Below are positions 1-10,964 of a stretch of 64,000 nucleotides of DNA, one piece after another (position 1 is the stretch's first letter; the number at the start of each line of letters is the position of its first letter). The stretch covers positions 508,501-572,500 of the forward strand of contig VCCP01000006.1 of the NCBI GenBank assembly GCA_005765155.1, read 5' to 3'. The DNA is from Zelopaecilomyces penicillatus (taxonomy: Eukaryota > Ascomycota > Sordariomycetes > Hypocreales > Pseudodiploosporaceae). Under the pieces are notes generated by a model that ran no database searches, was not told the DNA's origin, and saw only the letters and a program-made list of their open reading frames with translations. Both the position numbers and the translations under genes were made by a program.

Positions 1-2
1 CT

Positions 3-86
3 GACGTATGGACCGTTTCCAGCCGCAGCTACCAGTCCGAAGAGCGTGCGAACCAAGTGGCCGCGTTTGTGGAAGAAGCAGGATGA
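3..86 (+). CDS. 3' end of an unidentified gene (partial)
   Basis: Reading frame 3 is open from the window edge to a TGA at 84-86 and encodes about 27 residues, ending in RANQVAAFVEEAG. Its codon choice and amphipathic, helical composition look like a real protein C-terminus, and the next gene begins about 500 bases downstream on the same strand. The fragment is too short for me to assign a family. A competing frame is open from base 1 to a TGA at 139-141, but its composition is less protein-like. Low confidence. Confidence 0.35.
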   Translation, partial: DVWTVSSRSYQSEERANQVAAFVEEAG

Positions 87-583
87 AGCTGGAAGAAAAG
101 CTTTTTTCTGCGACTGGGAGAGAGGGGATGTTATTATTTGAGCAGGAAATTTGATATTCTTTAACCCCACATGTTTTTCGGACCGGGGTCGGACGTGGAA
201 TGTAATTTATCCGGATAAGCGCACAGGCAGCTTTGCGTCATTGGTAAAGCTAACCGACGAACGCCTGTGTATCAACTGTTTCGAGAGCTGGGCGGCGCTT
301 TCGGACTCATCGGGCCGTTGCACGCTCAACCCCATCAGATACCTAGACAAAGAACGACTCAGTCACCAGTCCGTGTCGTTGTTTGTACAGTACATTGTCT
401 CTTTGCATTATTGCTGGCGCTTTTCTCGATCTTTCATATAATCGAATGCGTACGACTTCCGCTTTTCTACGCAACTTCTAAACTTTCTGCATTCTCGTCG
501 TACGAGGCCGGACTGGGGATCCCTGTGCATCCCTCTGCACTTCAGTTGCGACACTACGCCTCCTTCGTCGACACGAAGTTAAC
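87..583. other. Intergenic region before the PPPDE gene
   Basis: Contains only short overlapping ORFs in several frames with no domain similarity I recognise. It probably holds the 3' UTR of the partial upstream gene and the promoter and 5' UTR of the PPPDE gene. Confidence 0.5.
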
Positions 584-1422
584 ATGCCTTCACGACAGAG
601 CTCCGGACAAACTGTTAGCAAGCACAGATCGACACTGTCGCTCCAGAAAACGGAGATCACAATCCACGTCTATGACTTATTACCTGTAAGAGCAAACATT
701 TTACTTGCATCCCGATACTTGGTCCTAAGACGCAGGTTTTATTCTTACTTAATCTCACTGACATGATTGTGTGCCATTGATAGCCTGGACGACTTTCCTC
801 AGCGCTATGGACAATAGGAGCCTCCCTCCTTCACTCTGGTGTGGTCATAGGTGGTAGAGAATACGCATACGGCGGTCACGATAAGCGCGGGGTCACTGGC
901 GTATACTGGACAAAACCCAAGACTGAACCCCCAGGTGGCACATTCAAGTGCGAAATTCTCCACGGCTTTACTCTAGCCACGCAGGAGGAGATCGATGCTG
1001 CTCTCCGACAAGCCTCGGACGAGTTCCTGGGCACATCGTACAACCTGCTGACCAAGAACTGCAACCACTTCACGTCGTACCTCTGCCAGAAGCTTACTGG
1101 GAATGCTGGCCCAAACTGGCTGAACCGCGCCGCTAGTATTGGTGTTGCCTTGCCATGTGTCGTGCCACGAGACTGGATCGAGCCCCCGGAATATGAAGGA
1201 GCAGATGGGGAGCTTCTAGATGATGATGATGAGCTTCATACAGACGAACAGTCTCATATGCTGCGCCAATCAAGACCTCACTTCCTCTCGGAAAGCAACA
1301 ATGAACAGGACTGGGACAGTGAGGAGGAGAGGCGACGGGGAGGGAGCGGTAAAGGGAAAAAAGTCATGAGAGACGCGGCAGGCCGAACTCTCCCTGCAGC
1401 TGAAAGGGCTCCACGCCGATGA
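584..1422 (+). CDS. PPPDE/DeSI-family thiol isopeptidase
   Basis: Exons 584-685 and 784-1422 (246 aa); the intron starts GTAAG, has a CTGAC branch site and ends TAG, and joins in phase 0. The product is a PPPDE (DeSI) papain-fold cysteine protease, a family known to remove SUMO or ubiquitin from proteins in cytoplasm and nucleus. Exon 1 gives the typical first strand ITIHVYDLLP; the catalytic His is H51 in LLHSG and the nucleophile is C127 in KNCNHF, both intact. The acidic and basic C-terminal tail after residue 170 is low complexity. Start chosen because it is the first ATG in frame with the domain's first strand. Family assignment is confident; the actual modifier and substrate cannot be read from sequence. 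Confidence 0.88.
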
Positions 1423-1749
1423 CCGTTGTGTGCCAGTTTTCAGCCTTCGATTTTCTATCCTTTCCCTCAACTTTATCATGCGGGATTCTTTGCAAGGCGT
1501 TTTTGGGTTTGACGGAGGTTGTTTTTTCTATGGGCAGAAAGCGATGTCACACAGATCATGATGATTACCCAGGGGCCTAGCACTGGCTGGACTCGGAATG
1601 CGATTGTGCCACTATTGTTATTTTTTTTGGGCTTTGTTGTGTATTGTATTGGTATAGCTCGTACAGATTATAGTACAGGACAAAAACTTTTACTTCAAAG
1701 ATGTCCCCCTTTCCCCAAGAAAGAAGAGCTTGATGCTCTCGGGAGGTAT
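1423..1749. other. Short spacer between convergent genes
   Basis: Lies between the stop codons of the plus-strand PPPDE gene and the minus-strand uS11m gene. It is T-rich around 1615-1640 and 1685-1700 and most likely holds both 3' UTRs; I see no gene. Confidence 0.6.
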
Positions 1750-2481
1750 TTATAGACGTCTTGGCTTTTCGCTCCTTGTTCCAGCAAACTTAATTCTCGT
1801 CGAGTCTGCAACTCGGACAATCTTGTCCCGCAGAATCTTGCCCTCAGGGCTCATGAGCACCTTCACCGCAGCCTCTCTTCCCTGCCCAAACCCTCGCAGC
1901 ACCAGCTCGAGCCGTTGAATCTTCATGGGCCACCCTGTGTGGATCAACCGCTCCAGCACATACTTGGTCAGCGAGTAAGCCGAATCGAACGTGCCTCGCC
2001 GGGACTTCTTGAAACCAATGTTGCCGGCGGACATGGAGATAATAGGTTCCCGATTGGGCTTTGTGCAGGTGATGTGTGTGTTGTGCTTGTGAGCGTAGAT
2101 GTGGAAGTGGAAGGGTTCTAGGTCGTCGTCTCTCCTCTTTACAGGCTCGGCTGTTGATGATCCTGATAGTGCGCTAGTGTCGATATTGGACTTGTTCAGC
2201 GCTTGAAAGACCATGCTCTGGGAGAGATTGGCCATGGCGTTTGATTGTGTCGGCCGGCTACTCGATGCCTGTGAAGCGCCATAGATGTTTTCCAGTAGGG
2301 ATTCTGATTTTGGTCGCGCCTGGACCTTTTTAGGCTTGTCGGTATTTGAATCGTCCCATCGTGTGCTCGTCTGCGACAGGAAGCGTGCAGTGCGGAATAG
2401 GCACGTCGCCGAGGGAATTGTGACTTGAGGAGATCGAAAGAGTGGCTGCGCCGCGAGGCGACTTGTCAATGACCGGCTCAT
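1750..2481 (-). CDS. Mitochondrial small-subunit ribosomal protein uS11m (MRPS18-like)
   Basis: Uninterrupted reading frame of 243 aa. The C-terminal ~125 residues form a uS11 domain: FHFHIYAHKHNTHIT, then MSAGNIGFKKSRRGTFDSAY, then LVLRGFGQGREAAVK, which is the 16S-rRNA-platform binding fold. The N-terminus (MSRSLTSRLAAQPLFR) is basic and hydroxylated without acids, as expected of a mitochondrial presequence, so the product should act in the mitoribosome (yeast Mrps18). The frame extends 10 codons upstream, but only with a TTG, so the ATG at 2481 is preferred. The gene is head-to-head with TIM44 across 300 bases. Confidence 0.9.
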   Translation of the reverse strand: MSRSLTSRLAAQPLFRSPQVTIPSATCLFRTARFLSQTSTRWDDSNTDKPKKVQARPKSESLLENIYGASQASSSRPTQSNAMANLSQSMVFQALNKSNIDTSALSGSSTAEPVKRRDDDLEPFHFHIYAHKHNTHITCTKPNREPIISMSAGNIGFKKSRRGTFDSAYSLTKYVLERLIHTGWPMKIQRLELVLRGFGQGREAAVKVLMSPEGKILRDKIVRVADSTRIKFAGTRSEKPRRL

Positions 2482-2781
2482 CTTTAAAGCGTCACTCACC
2501 AGTGATGGCAAGACCTCTCTTAGCAGCCAGAATGATCATATATGCCTTGGGATTTTTCTAGAGGTGGGTTTAAGCCACGCAGGGGCGAACATAGCTAATT
2601 TGCCGACAATCTGCCGCTTGTCCGCCTTCCGTTTTATCCGCCGGCAGCCGGGGGCGACCCGCGAAACCAAAAATTTCATTTTGGCCAGCGCAGTAATTAT
2701 CCTACCTATTCCCCTCGTCCACTTATCTTCTCCAGGTGCAAGCGTCACTTGCGGACTTGTTTTCTCTCTCTCCGTGCCAAC
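2482..2781. promoter_or_regulatory. Shared divergent promoter region of uS11m and TIM44
   Basis: This 300-base stretch separates the start codons of two divergently transcribed nuclear genes for mitochondrial proteins, so it must contain both promoters. Pyrimidine-rich tracts precede the TIM44 start (2735-2775). No individual factor site is claimed. Confidence 0.5.
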
Positions 2782-4462
2782 ATGAATACCCTCGCCCGAA
2801 GCGCGGCTCATACGGAAAATGCTCTATCAAGGGCATCCACTCACTTCACCTACAACCATGGCAGATCTCCCGCATATCGGAGGCTAGCCTCTCAACTTTC
2901 ACAAAACTCCAGACGCAATGTCTCGACACCACTACAGTCAATGTCCTCAGGGGCTATTTTATCACCCCTCCGATCTTCTTTTCTGCCAGTCGAGCTCCGC
3001 CTAGCATCATCGCCCCTCTCTCAGTCACGATTGCTTCATGTGAGCTCTCGCAATTATCAAGAGGAGAAACCAAAACCAGCAACTCAGCCATCCGAAACTG
3101 AAGCACCAAAGGAGTCAGAAACCAAGACCGAGGAAAGCAAGGAAAAGAAAACTGAAGAAGGCGAAAATGGGGAGAAGGCAGATAGAAAAGGCGAAGAGGG
3201 TGAGGGGAAAGAGAAGGAGAAGAAGGAGGATCTTCCCCCTCCTCCCCCTCATGGTGACAAGACGCCTTGGCAAGTGTTCACAGAGACGATGAACTCCGAA
3301 TTCCAGGCGTCCAAAGAGTGGAACGAATCAACGAAGCAGATTGGGGCAGCCGCACACCAGTTCTCTGAGAGTGAATCCGTTCGTATTGCCCGAGAAGCCT
3401 ACGAAAAATCGACTGGCGCTATTTCATCTACTACGTCCCGAGTTGTAAAAACGACGGCCGGTGCAGTTGGCAAAGGTGCCGCATGGACATGGGATACCTC
3501 GGTCATGAAGGGTGTGCGAAAGGCCGCCAATGTGACGGGAGATGCTGTCGACAAGGCTACCAAGCCCATCCGTGAAACAGAGGCATTCAAGGATGTCAAG
3601 AAAGTCATCGATGATGGCAGCTCGTCTCGATATGGTGGCTGGGTTGACAAGGAAGAGCGCCGAAAGATAAGAGAGATGAGACAACAGCAGCAAGGCAGTA
3701 CTGAGGTGCTACAAGAGGACCCAGAGTAAGTTGAATGCAACCGTTTTTATACCCTTTCTAGACGATTGATGACTAACGTTTAGCAGAGCCGGAACTAATG
3801 TGACGCTTCATAAGGACGCTGCATGGAAGGAAGCATGGAGAGATTTCCGAGATACCAACAAGGTCATGCAGGGCGTCTTCAGCATGAGAGGGAAGTACGA
3901 GGAGTCAGAAAATCCTCTTATTTCAACAGCACGAAGCATCACTGATGCTATTGGCGGATTCTTCGCCGAGAACGAAAACGCCATGGTCATTAAGCAGTTC
4001 CGTACCATGGATCCCAACTTTCAGGTTGAGCAGTTCCTGCAGGAGCTGCGCGAGTACATGCTCCCCGAGGTGTTGGATGCCTATGTCAAGGGCGACACGC
4101 AAACCTTGAAGCTATGGCTCTCTGCTGCGCAATTCTCAGTCTACGAGGCGCTCACCAAGCAGTACCTCCAGGCCGGTATGAAATCAGACGGCCGAATCCT
4201 GGATATCAGGAACGTGGACATCCTGAAGGCTCGGATGCTGGACCCCGGCGAGATTCCCGTCTTCATCATTACGTGCCGGACGCAAGAGGTACATGTCTAT
4301 CGCAACGCCAAGACCAACGAGCTCGCAGCCGGTATGGAAGACAAGGTACAGCAGGTGACTTATGCCATCGGCATCACGCGAGTACCCGAAGACGTCAACA
4401 ACCCCGAGACAAGGGGCTGGCGGTTGATTGAGATGCAGAAGAGCGGCAGGGACTGGGTTTAA
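2782..4462 (+). CDS. TIM44: TIM44, motor-scaffold subunit of the mitochondrial TIM23 import complex
   Basis: Exon 1 is 2782-3725; exon 2 starts at 3784 or 3787 and ends at 4462 (540 or 539 aa). The intron starts GTAAG, has CTAAC, and ends TTTAGCAG, so two acceptors three bases apart are possible. Tim44 tethers mtHsp70 to the TIM23 channel on the matrix side of the inner membrane. Visible features: an N-terminal presequence region with several basic residues, a charged E/K-rich linker (about 95-150), a helical membrane- and Hsp70-binding region, and the C-terminal Tim44 domain (about 370-530) with NPLISTARSITD and the ending GWRLIEMQKSGRDWV. Length agrees with the fungal family. The ATG at 2782 gives the better presequence than the in-frame one at 2749. 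Confidence 0.93.
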
Positions 4463-6370
4463 ATTTTTCTTATTTGCAAAAGAAGATACGGCCACTGGTG
4501 GGCGTCCGGAGCGTGCTGTTATGCTTGGCCAACTATGGCCGATGTGTTTTATTATTTGTACAGTATCTCGGTAACGATGTCAAGACGATGTGCAGCCGAC
4601 GATGGTAGGTGGGAAAAGAAGAGAAAAAAACCAAAGGGATCACAAAGGCGGGCATTGAATGCAGGCCATTGGAACAACACCGCTCTACACGCCTCAGCTT
4701 GGACGGAGGCTTTCTTGTATGTTATCATGTTTGTACGATCGGCGTAGCAGGAAAACAAGGGGAAAAGGAAGCGGTTGATATAGAGACATATAGAGCAACA
4801 GCTACCTAATCACGACAAAAACCTAACATGACAAGACATCTAATATGGAGCGTTTGACTTAGTGAGATGTCAGAAGCTTGGATCTTTGTCTATTTAAAAT
4901 TTAGGCTTGGGAATTCCTGAGACGTCTTATTTGGGATGAATACAATTCATTCACTTGTCTTACATGAAGCATGCATCTTCCAAACATCCCACGGCACAGG
5001 CATTCCACGATGAGACGTCGGCGAGCAGTCGACCGGCTGGATACCTGAAGATCACCCTGCGCCTCGGAAAGACCTCGTAAGTACGCTCGGTCACCGGGTC
5101 TCGGGGAGGTCAGGAGCTTGCCTTGCCTTGCCTTGCCTACTTAGGTGTATGTGTGTGAGGCGTCCTGGTGCATTGGCTATACCAGGACTAGGGGTGTATC
5201 GTCTTCCGGCTAGGAGTACCGACGTGCAGCTTCTACACTGTAAAACCTGCGTAGCCGAGCCCCCCCCCCTCCTCTAAACTGGCTTACATACCCGAAGCAG
5301 ACAAATGGGCGGGACGGACCTTGGGACATGGACAGTTTGGTGGGTGGGCGGCGCTGTGGTCCCACTGGAGGAGAGAACTGGGCTTTGGGCGAGACCTCTA
5401 AAAGAGCCCTGTAGCAGGGGTTTACCTGTAGCTACCTACCTGTAGCTTGCCTGTAGCTTCGCTGTATTAGCTGCCTTTGGCTCGTGAGGCAATTGGCCCA
5501 CGATGGTCGAAAAACCACATCACATGGAATTTACTGACACGTTCCCCCATCAGAAGTGATGGATGTCTTTTCCATGTTTCTCGTCTTCTCACAGTGTTTA
5601 CATATATACCTTTTCTATACAAGTAATCAATCAGCAACACCACACACGACACATCATTCGATTCTGTTCCCTCCCCTACCCCCGGACATCGCCCGAGCCT
5701 GAACTCTCCACTACCCCCCCCCCTAGGTGCCACGTTCAGGCCCCCCCTCCTGCTCTCCCTTTTCTCTACCCGATATCTAGTCACCAAAAGCAGCTTACAC
5801 AGACAGCATGATTGTGTGCAAACAAGCCTCTCAGAGAACAATCACCCCCCTCCATGTGTGAGACAAGGATCGACAGCCCCTCTTAAAGTACATGTGTGGA
5901 TGTGGATGTGTGGATATGTGTGTGTGTGGGATGAGGGGTGAAAGGGACCGGGGAAGGAGTTTCTGCCCGATCGAATTGTTTTTTAAAGTTAATGAGTACG
6001 AAGTACAAGATTGTTTGGACCATTGGACATGGCCTTTTGAGTAAACGCCATATTTTCATATATAGAAGCCTCAGGGAGCTCGGTGGTGCCTGAAATCAAA
6101 GAACTCACCTTTCTTTTCCTCTCTCCCACCACACACACCTTTCTCCCTCATCTTCTTCTTTTTTTGGTTTTATATGCCAAACTTTGTGATGCTCAGGCTG
6201 AGATGCTTTGTTATTCTATGATGCAGTCGTGAGAAACGGAAACGAAGAAAAAAAACCCCATCTTGTTTTAGACAAGCTAGATCTTTTCTCTCTTTACTCC
6301 TGCTCCTCGTTCGTTGGTGCAGTTGCCGTTCAAAACCTCCCACTCAGCAAATCCACCAACACACAACGTC
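4463..6370. other. 1.9-kb gene-free spacer with simple repeats
   Basis: No ORF here resembles a protein family. The stretch contains CCTTG pentamers (about 5119-5137), TGTAGC/CTACC-type repeats (about 5421-5460), C-runs near 5259 and 5717, TG-rich runs near 5890-5935 and a pyrimidine-rich tract at 6110-6170 just before the next gene. It probably holds the TIM44 3' UTR and the promoter and 5' UTR of the gene at 6371. Confidence 0.55.
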
Positions 6371-7083
6371 ATGGCTCGTGGCTTTTCTACCTCGGCACGG
6401 GTACACCCCAGCTTCCTGCCGCACCTGCAACATCCGACCCGACGCTTGCCGTCTGCCTGGTAAATACGCTTCTCATCAAATCTGTTTGCAAATGAAATTG
6501 CCAAGAAACACCTCCCATCACTTTTCTGCCCCAAAGGAAAAAAGAAAAGAAAAAGAAAAAGAACTCTCCCCCAAAAGCGCTATTCAGGCAAAAGTTCCAC
6601 CTCTAGAGAAGGCAGGGAACAGCCATAATATTCTTGCCGATCCCATTTTTTGTCAGTTGCTCGCATCTCGAGACACAGGAGGAGACAAAAGACAAGCGTC
6701 CTATTACTATGGCATCATGACCCGTCTACCCATGTACTTATAACCCTTCTCTTCTGAATACCTTCACAAAGCGAGCAACCCCCAAAGTCCCAGAAACCAC
6801 CAATTAAAATAAAGCCAAGAAATCCCCCAAAAGCTAACGCTCATATTTTTTTACCCCAAACTGTAGTATCAAGACCGTCGTTGCCTTCTCTGCCGTCGGC
6901 TACGGAACCAAGACCTACCTCGACTACTCCCGCAATCGCGTCACCCCTGGCGCAGCCCCTTCCGCCGCGGAACACGAGGATGCCGAGCGTCAGCGCCGAG
7001 ATGCCATGATCATGGAAATGTACGGCGACCGATCGAGCCTCGAGGATTTGGAGAAGGCTGTGGCCATGTATGAACGGAAGTGA
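6371..7083 (+). CDS. Small conserved-looking protein, probably mitochondrial
   Basis: Exons 6371-6459 and 6867-7083, joined in phase 2, encode 101 aa. The donor is GTAAAT, a CTAAC branch site lies near 6835 and the acceptor is TAG. The N-terminus MARGFSTSARVHPSFL is rich in R, S and A and free of acids, as in mitochondrial presequences; a short hydrophobic stretch (IKTVVAFSAVGYGTKTYLDY) follows, then a charged helical tail. I do not recognise the family. The 407-base intron is long for this genome and could hide another exon, but phase and codon use of the two exons agree well. Confidence 0.65.
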
Positions 7084-8209
7084 CGGAGAGGGGAAGTTTG
7101 GTGGAGAGAGTCGCTCCTAGTGAATAAAAGAAAAGAAAGAGGAGGACAAACACGACAACTCTCATTGTAACGGGGATACATGTTATTTTATTTTGGGACT
7201 GGATACGGAGTTTGGCGACATGGCAGTCCTCTAGGTTTTGGACGGTTGGGATTCTTGGGCATCTTCATTCTACTTCTTTTCTTTCCTCTCCTTTCACGAT
7301 TGCCGCACAGAAAACACAGTCTTTTCTGATTAGGCGCATAACATCTAAGCGGCGTTACTGATCTTTTTTCGGGCTTTCATCCCCATTCAATCAATGATGA
7401 TGCAATGCGATATGAGACATGCTTCTTTCTTATAGTTGCTCTTCACTCAAATCGATTATTATGCCGGAAGTTTGGCTTTCACACTGTGATCTTGGCTATG
7501 CGCCATAAAATGATCATTTCTTATGTTGCTCTCTTATGTAAAACAGCTTCACTGTTGCTATATCTCTTGCTAATCCACTCTGCAGTAGCTGGTACAGCAC
7601 TGTCAATCTTGTCATCCGTTTTGTTTGACGTTCCACCATTCCGTAAGTATTTCGCAACTTGCTCATGAGCAAACTAGAGCAATCATTCCAATGACTGAAA
7701 GCCCACCTCCCCGTAAACTCAAGCTCTATATTAGAATAAGCATGATATCTTTATTTTCCTGCGCTAATAATGCGAATCGTATAAGTTCTGTATGTTAGTT
7801 GGTCCTGTGTCGAGATACGTAATGAGTTTCTGAACTTTCCACACGACTCACAAGACTTACTAGCTATTGCTATGCGTCTAGCGAACCAAACAAGAGAGCG
7901 TCTGTCTTGTCTCTTATTGATATATGGTATAGATGTATTTCCCACACTAACTGTCGCTGATAGTTCGCTGATAGTTGATCGCTTTTTGGCATCGGTCCTG
8001 TTGTCATGCCATTTTGACTTAGCTTATGGGATACTAGCTCGTCGAATGTGGTCCACTTACATTTCGCTTTTTCTCGCTGCCATATTTATAGCTGATAGCC
8101 TTAGAGTTAACCGGGACCTGAATGAGCTAATGGAGCATTGTTACTCTACTCATTCGTTCATCTGGAGTTGTCGCGCATTCCACTTGATATCAGTGATTCG
8201 AGGCCCGAA
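7084..8209. other. Spacer between convergent genes
   Basis: About 1.1 kb, A/T-richer than the flanking exons. The longest plus-strand ORF (7872-8297) runs into the antisense of the BTB gene and has no recognisable domain. I see no supported gene. Confidence 0.5.
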
Positions 8210-9176
8210 TCATGGACAACCCAACTCAACACGCTTCAACTTGCTTCTCTGCACACTCACGGCAGCCAGCTTCCTCGCAAACCCCCTGGAAACCTGAGCC
8301 ACAAACTTGGACCTGTCCACAACGGCATCCATCCACAAATCCCACACGCCGTAGTCGAGCCCCTCGCAGAAATAGTGAATCAGGGTATAACCGATATCTC
8401 TTTGCACTGGATGGTCCCCATTCAACGCCTCAAACCCATCAGCAAAGTCTTCCATCAGCGCCTTCTGTTGACCTTCATCCGAAGCGGAGCGAAACAGCGC
8501 CTTGTGATTATCCCCGATAGTCGTTTTGATACATCTTATCATAAACTCCCCCATCACCGGGCTGAGGAATCTGTCGCAGAGCTTGTATACTTCGACATAG
8601 TCCTTCAGCGGTGTCCGCTTCACTATAGCTTCGGGGAAAGGCGAAGGCGTCGGTGGCGTGTGCGGCACAATAGTGGAATAGCTGTAGGCGAGACCGAGGA
8701 AGTAGCCCATAAACTTGGGCTCGATGTCGTCGAAGCGTACGACGCCTTCGGATTCTTTAAAGGGTTCGTTGAAGCATTTGCCGAAGTATTCAGAGTGTTT
8801 CTTTAGGACCGCCTTGTGAACGACGAACTTTTCATCTTTGACGATGACTTCCACAGTTTGTTCGCTAGATGTGCTTCAACCAAGTTGTTAGCCTCAGGGG
8901 GCGAACCCAAAAGAGCAGTTTTCCCCATGCCCCTATTTACTCAACCGTAAAGAGAAGTAATGTAGCAAAAGGTAGAACCCAAAGTGAGTTTCATCAAAGA
9001 GAAAAGGGCAAAACAGGGGTAAAAAGATGCAGCAGAAATACACAAAGACAGGCATCATTTGGTAGAAAATCCTCGCTTGCTTACCTGACGAGCCATGCTG
9101 TACGATAGTCGGACAGCAGAACCGACGATCCCGCCTTGTCATCCGAGTTTCTCGCCCTCTTCCTAGGCCCTGCCAT
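8210..9176 (-). CDS. BTB/POZ domain protein
   Basis: Exon 1 is 9085-9176 and exon 2 is 8210-8864 (248 aa); donor GTAAGC, branch CTAAC, acceptor TAG, phase 2 join. After a basic N-terminus (MAGPRKRARNSD) the protein enters a BTB fold: LLSDYRTAWL, then TVEVIVKDEKFVVHKAVL and HSEYFGKCF, the hallmark strands and helices of fungal BTB proteins. BTB domains mediate dimerisation and often adapt substrates to cullin-3; no Kelch, BACK or DNA-binding module is visible, so the role is unknown. The continuous ORF starts only at a GTG inside exon 2; adding exon 1 restores the first strand of the domain. Confidence 0.85.
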
Positions 9177-9279
9177 GGCGGTCGAATCGGCAAGTAGAAT
9201 CAAGTAGTCAAGGTAAAGAAACAAGGGTTTGCGCTTAGGCATGTCAAGAGCGAAGAAAAAGGAACCCCCATCCAGAGGC

Positions 9280-9311
<32 letters not shown>

Positions 9312-9919
9312 AAAAAAAAAAGCCAAGAGTGAAGTGGAGGGAGTGGTCCCTTATCGAGATAGATCTAGATAGCAGCTGACCCCGAAACGCCCACAGCAGT
9401 TGACAGCCGTTTCCGAGGGACCCGTTGCTAAGTTATGTGTCTCCTTTCTTAACCTGATCCTCTCTCCTTTTCTCGTTTCGCTTTATCTTGTTTCTCTTCC
9501 AGCTCGAGAACTCTTCTCTTTGTTATGGGAGTGTAAGGTGATGCCTGAGAAATGGCTGCAATTGGTATTTACTGCCGTAAGCGGAGCTGTATGTTATGTT
9601 ACTGAGGCCTGGTGTTGGAGAAGGGAGAGGGTATCGTTAGTGCACAGTGGGGTGTTCAGCGGGGAGTGGTGCTGGGTGTTGAGAAAAAGGGGGGGTTCCT
9701 GTTGAAGCATGGAGTCACTCCCCCTTTACTCATGGAAGAACAGCCAATGCATTCACTGCACGTTTAGCACAACTAACCAAGGCATGTTCCTTTTCTTGAA
9801 GTGCATCATTGTAATGTAAATATGAATATCGACCCGCACAAAGACAGAGGGTATCAACGCCATAATATCCGAGCTGCTTTCTATAACAACACCACCCGCC
9901 TCCTATTTTCTAGCCTTCT
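9177..9919. other. Spacer with (GAAA)n microsatellite
   Basis: Upstream region of the BTB gene and downstream region of the next minus-strand gene. It contains a GAAA tract at about 9280-9321. The ORF 9400-9705 shows no protein-like pattern that I recognise. Confidence 0.5.
9280..9321. repeat. (GAAA)n microsatellite
   Basis: About eight tandem GAAA units ending in an A-run of eleven; located roughly 105-145 bases upstream of the BTB start codon. Confidence 0.9.
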
Positions 9920-10964
9920 TCATCGTGCTTTGACCTTGCGGATAACCACCTTGCTACCATCTAAATCCCAGCCCACTCCATCAGCCCGTGTTAAGTCTTG
10001 CCACTTGGAGCCCGTTGCCCGCTCCAAAAAGTCAAGATCCACGGAGAGATAGGTACGGCCAAAGCACTTGAGCGCATGCATGCGCACATCGCCCTCCGCC
10101 CACTCCATGACCCTGGCGCGGTGCCCATCCACGCTTCTCTTCACACGCTGAAATAGCACATAGTTGTCGTGAGCCAGCGCATCCAGTGCGGCGTTGACTT
10201 TTGCATCGCGGAGGCCGTATCGCTGGCGCAGGGCAAAAGCTTCAGCTAGCTGTCCGCGCCGGCATGCCGTATCGAGGATTAGGTATGATACTACCTCGGC
10301 AAGCTCAAGTGATGTGAGCGGCTGCTGGGGGTGGATAGCACGTAGCAGGTGCAAAATAGCTGGGTGGTAGGACTCGGGCTGCTTAGCGAGTACTGAGAGG
10401 CGGATGCAGAACAGGTAGGCCTGGACGGCAAAGTCGTCGGCACGCTTGGAGGCCACGATGCCTTCTCTGAGCTTCCTGAGCGCAGCCATGACATCGGAAA
10501 GGGCCTTTGTGTTTGCTGGGCTGGTGAGTGCCTCATCATCAACGGTTGCTACACCGGATATTGGTGTTCTTGTGGTGGCTGTCGATACTGATGATGTTGT
10601 TGATGCGGTTGACGAGGGCGAGGGCGAGAGCCTTGAAGATATTTCCAGCGATGAGAATCTCCTGAGCAGTTCATCCCTCTGGCCAGCATCGGAGCAAAAG
10701 ATCATGTACCGCTCCACAATCTTGGTGTAATACCCTTCCTGAGTCTTGGTGTCCAGCAATCTGGTATTTTCCACTGTCAGCCTTGTGTGCGTGTGGGCAA
10801 ATATCCCCATACCACCAAACTGTACAACTACAAAGGTGTCCACGGAATGTTTCTTACCGATTATCGCCTTTCGAGGGCAGGCCAATGCTCTCGAGAGGAT
10901 CCAGATCCACGGGCTTGAGCCTCCCCCATGGCCCTGACGGGTTTCGGCCACCTTTGTTTGGCAT
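9920..10964 (-). CDS. PCI-like protein resembling the CSN8/PSMD8/eIF3K superfamily
   Basis: Exon 1 is 10858-10964 (MPNKGGRNPSGPWGRLK...) and exon 2 is 9920-10781, giving 322 aa. Donor GTAAGA; acceptor AAG at 10782 is less common, but it is the site that keeps phase and yields the smooth junction GDNRLTVENTRLL. The middle is S/T-rich; the C-terminal ~190 residues are helical (VMAALRKLREG, LELAEVVSYLILD, ALRQRYGLRD, YVLFQRVKRSVDG) and end in a winged-helix-like segment, the pattern of PCI/CSN8-type subunits of proteasome lid, COP9 signalosome or eIF3. I cannot assign a complex; family placement is tentative, the gene model is solid apart from the acceptor. Confidence 0.72.

Noticed and set aside
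2512..2559. Extra first exon for uS11m (MIILAAKRGLAITG, followed by GTGAGT)
   Set aside because: The implied intron would be only about 18 bases, too short to splice; the ATG at 2481 already gives a presequence.
7872..8297. 141-codon plus-strand ORF
   Set aside because: Second half is antisense to the BTB gene and the first half is A/T-driven.
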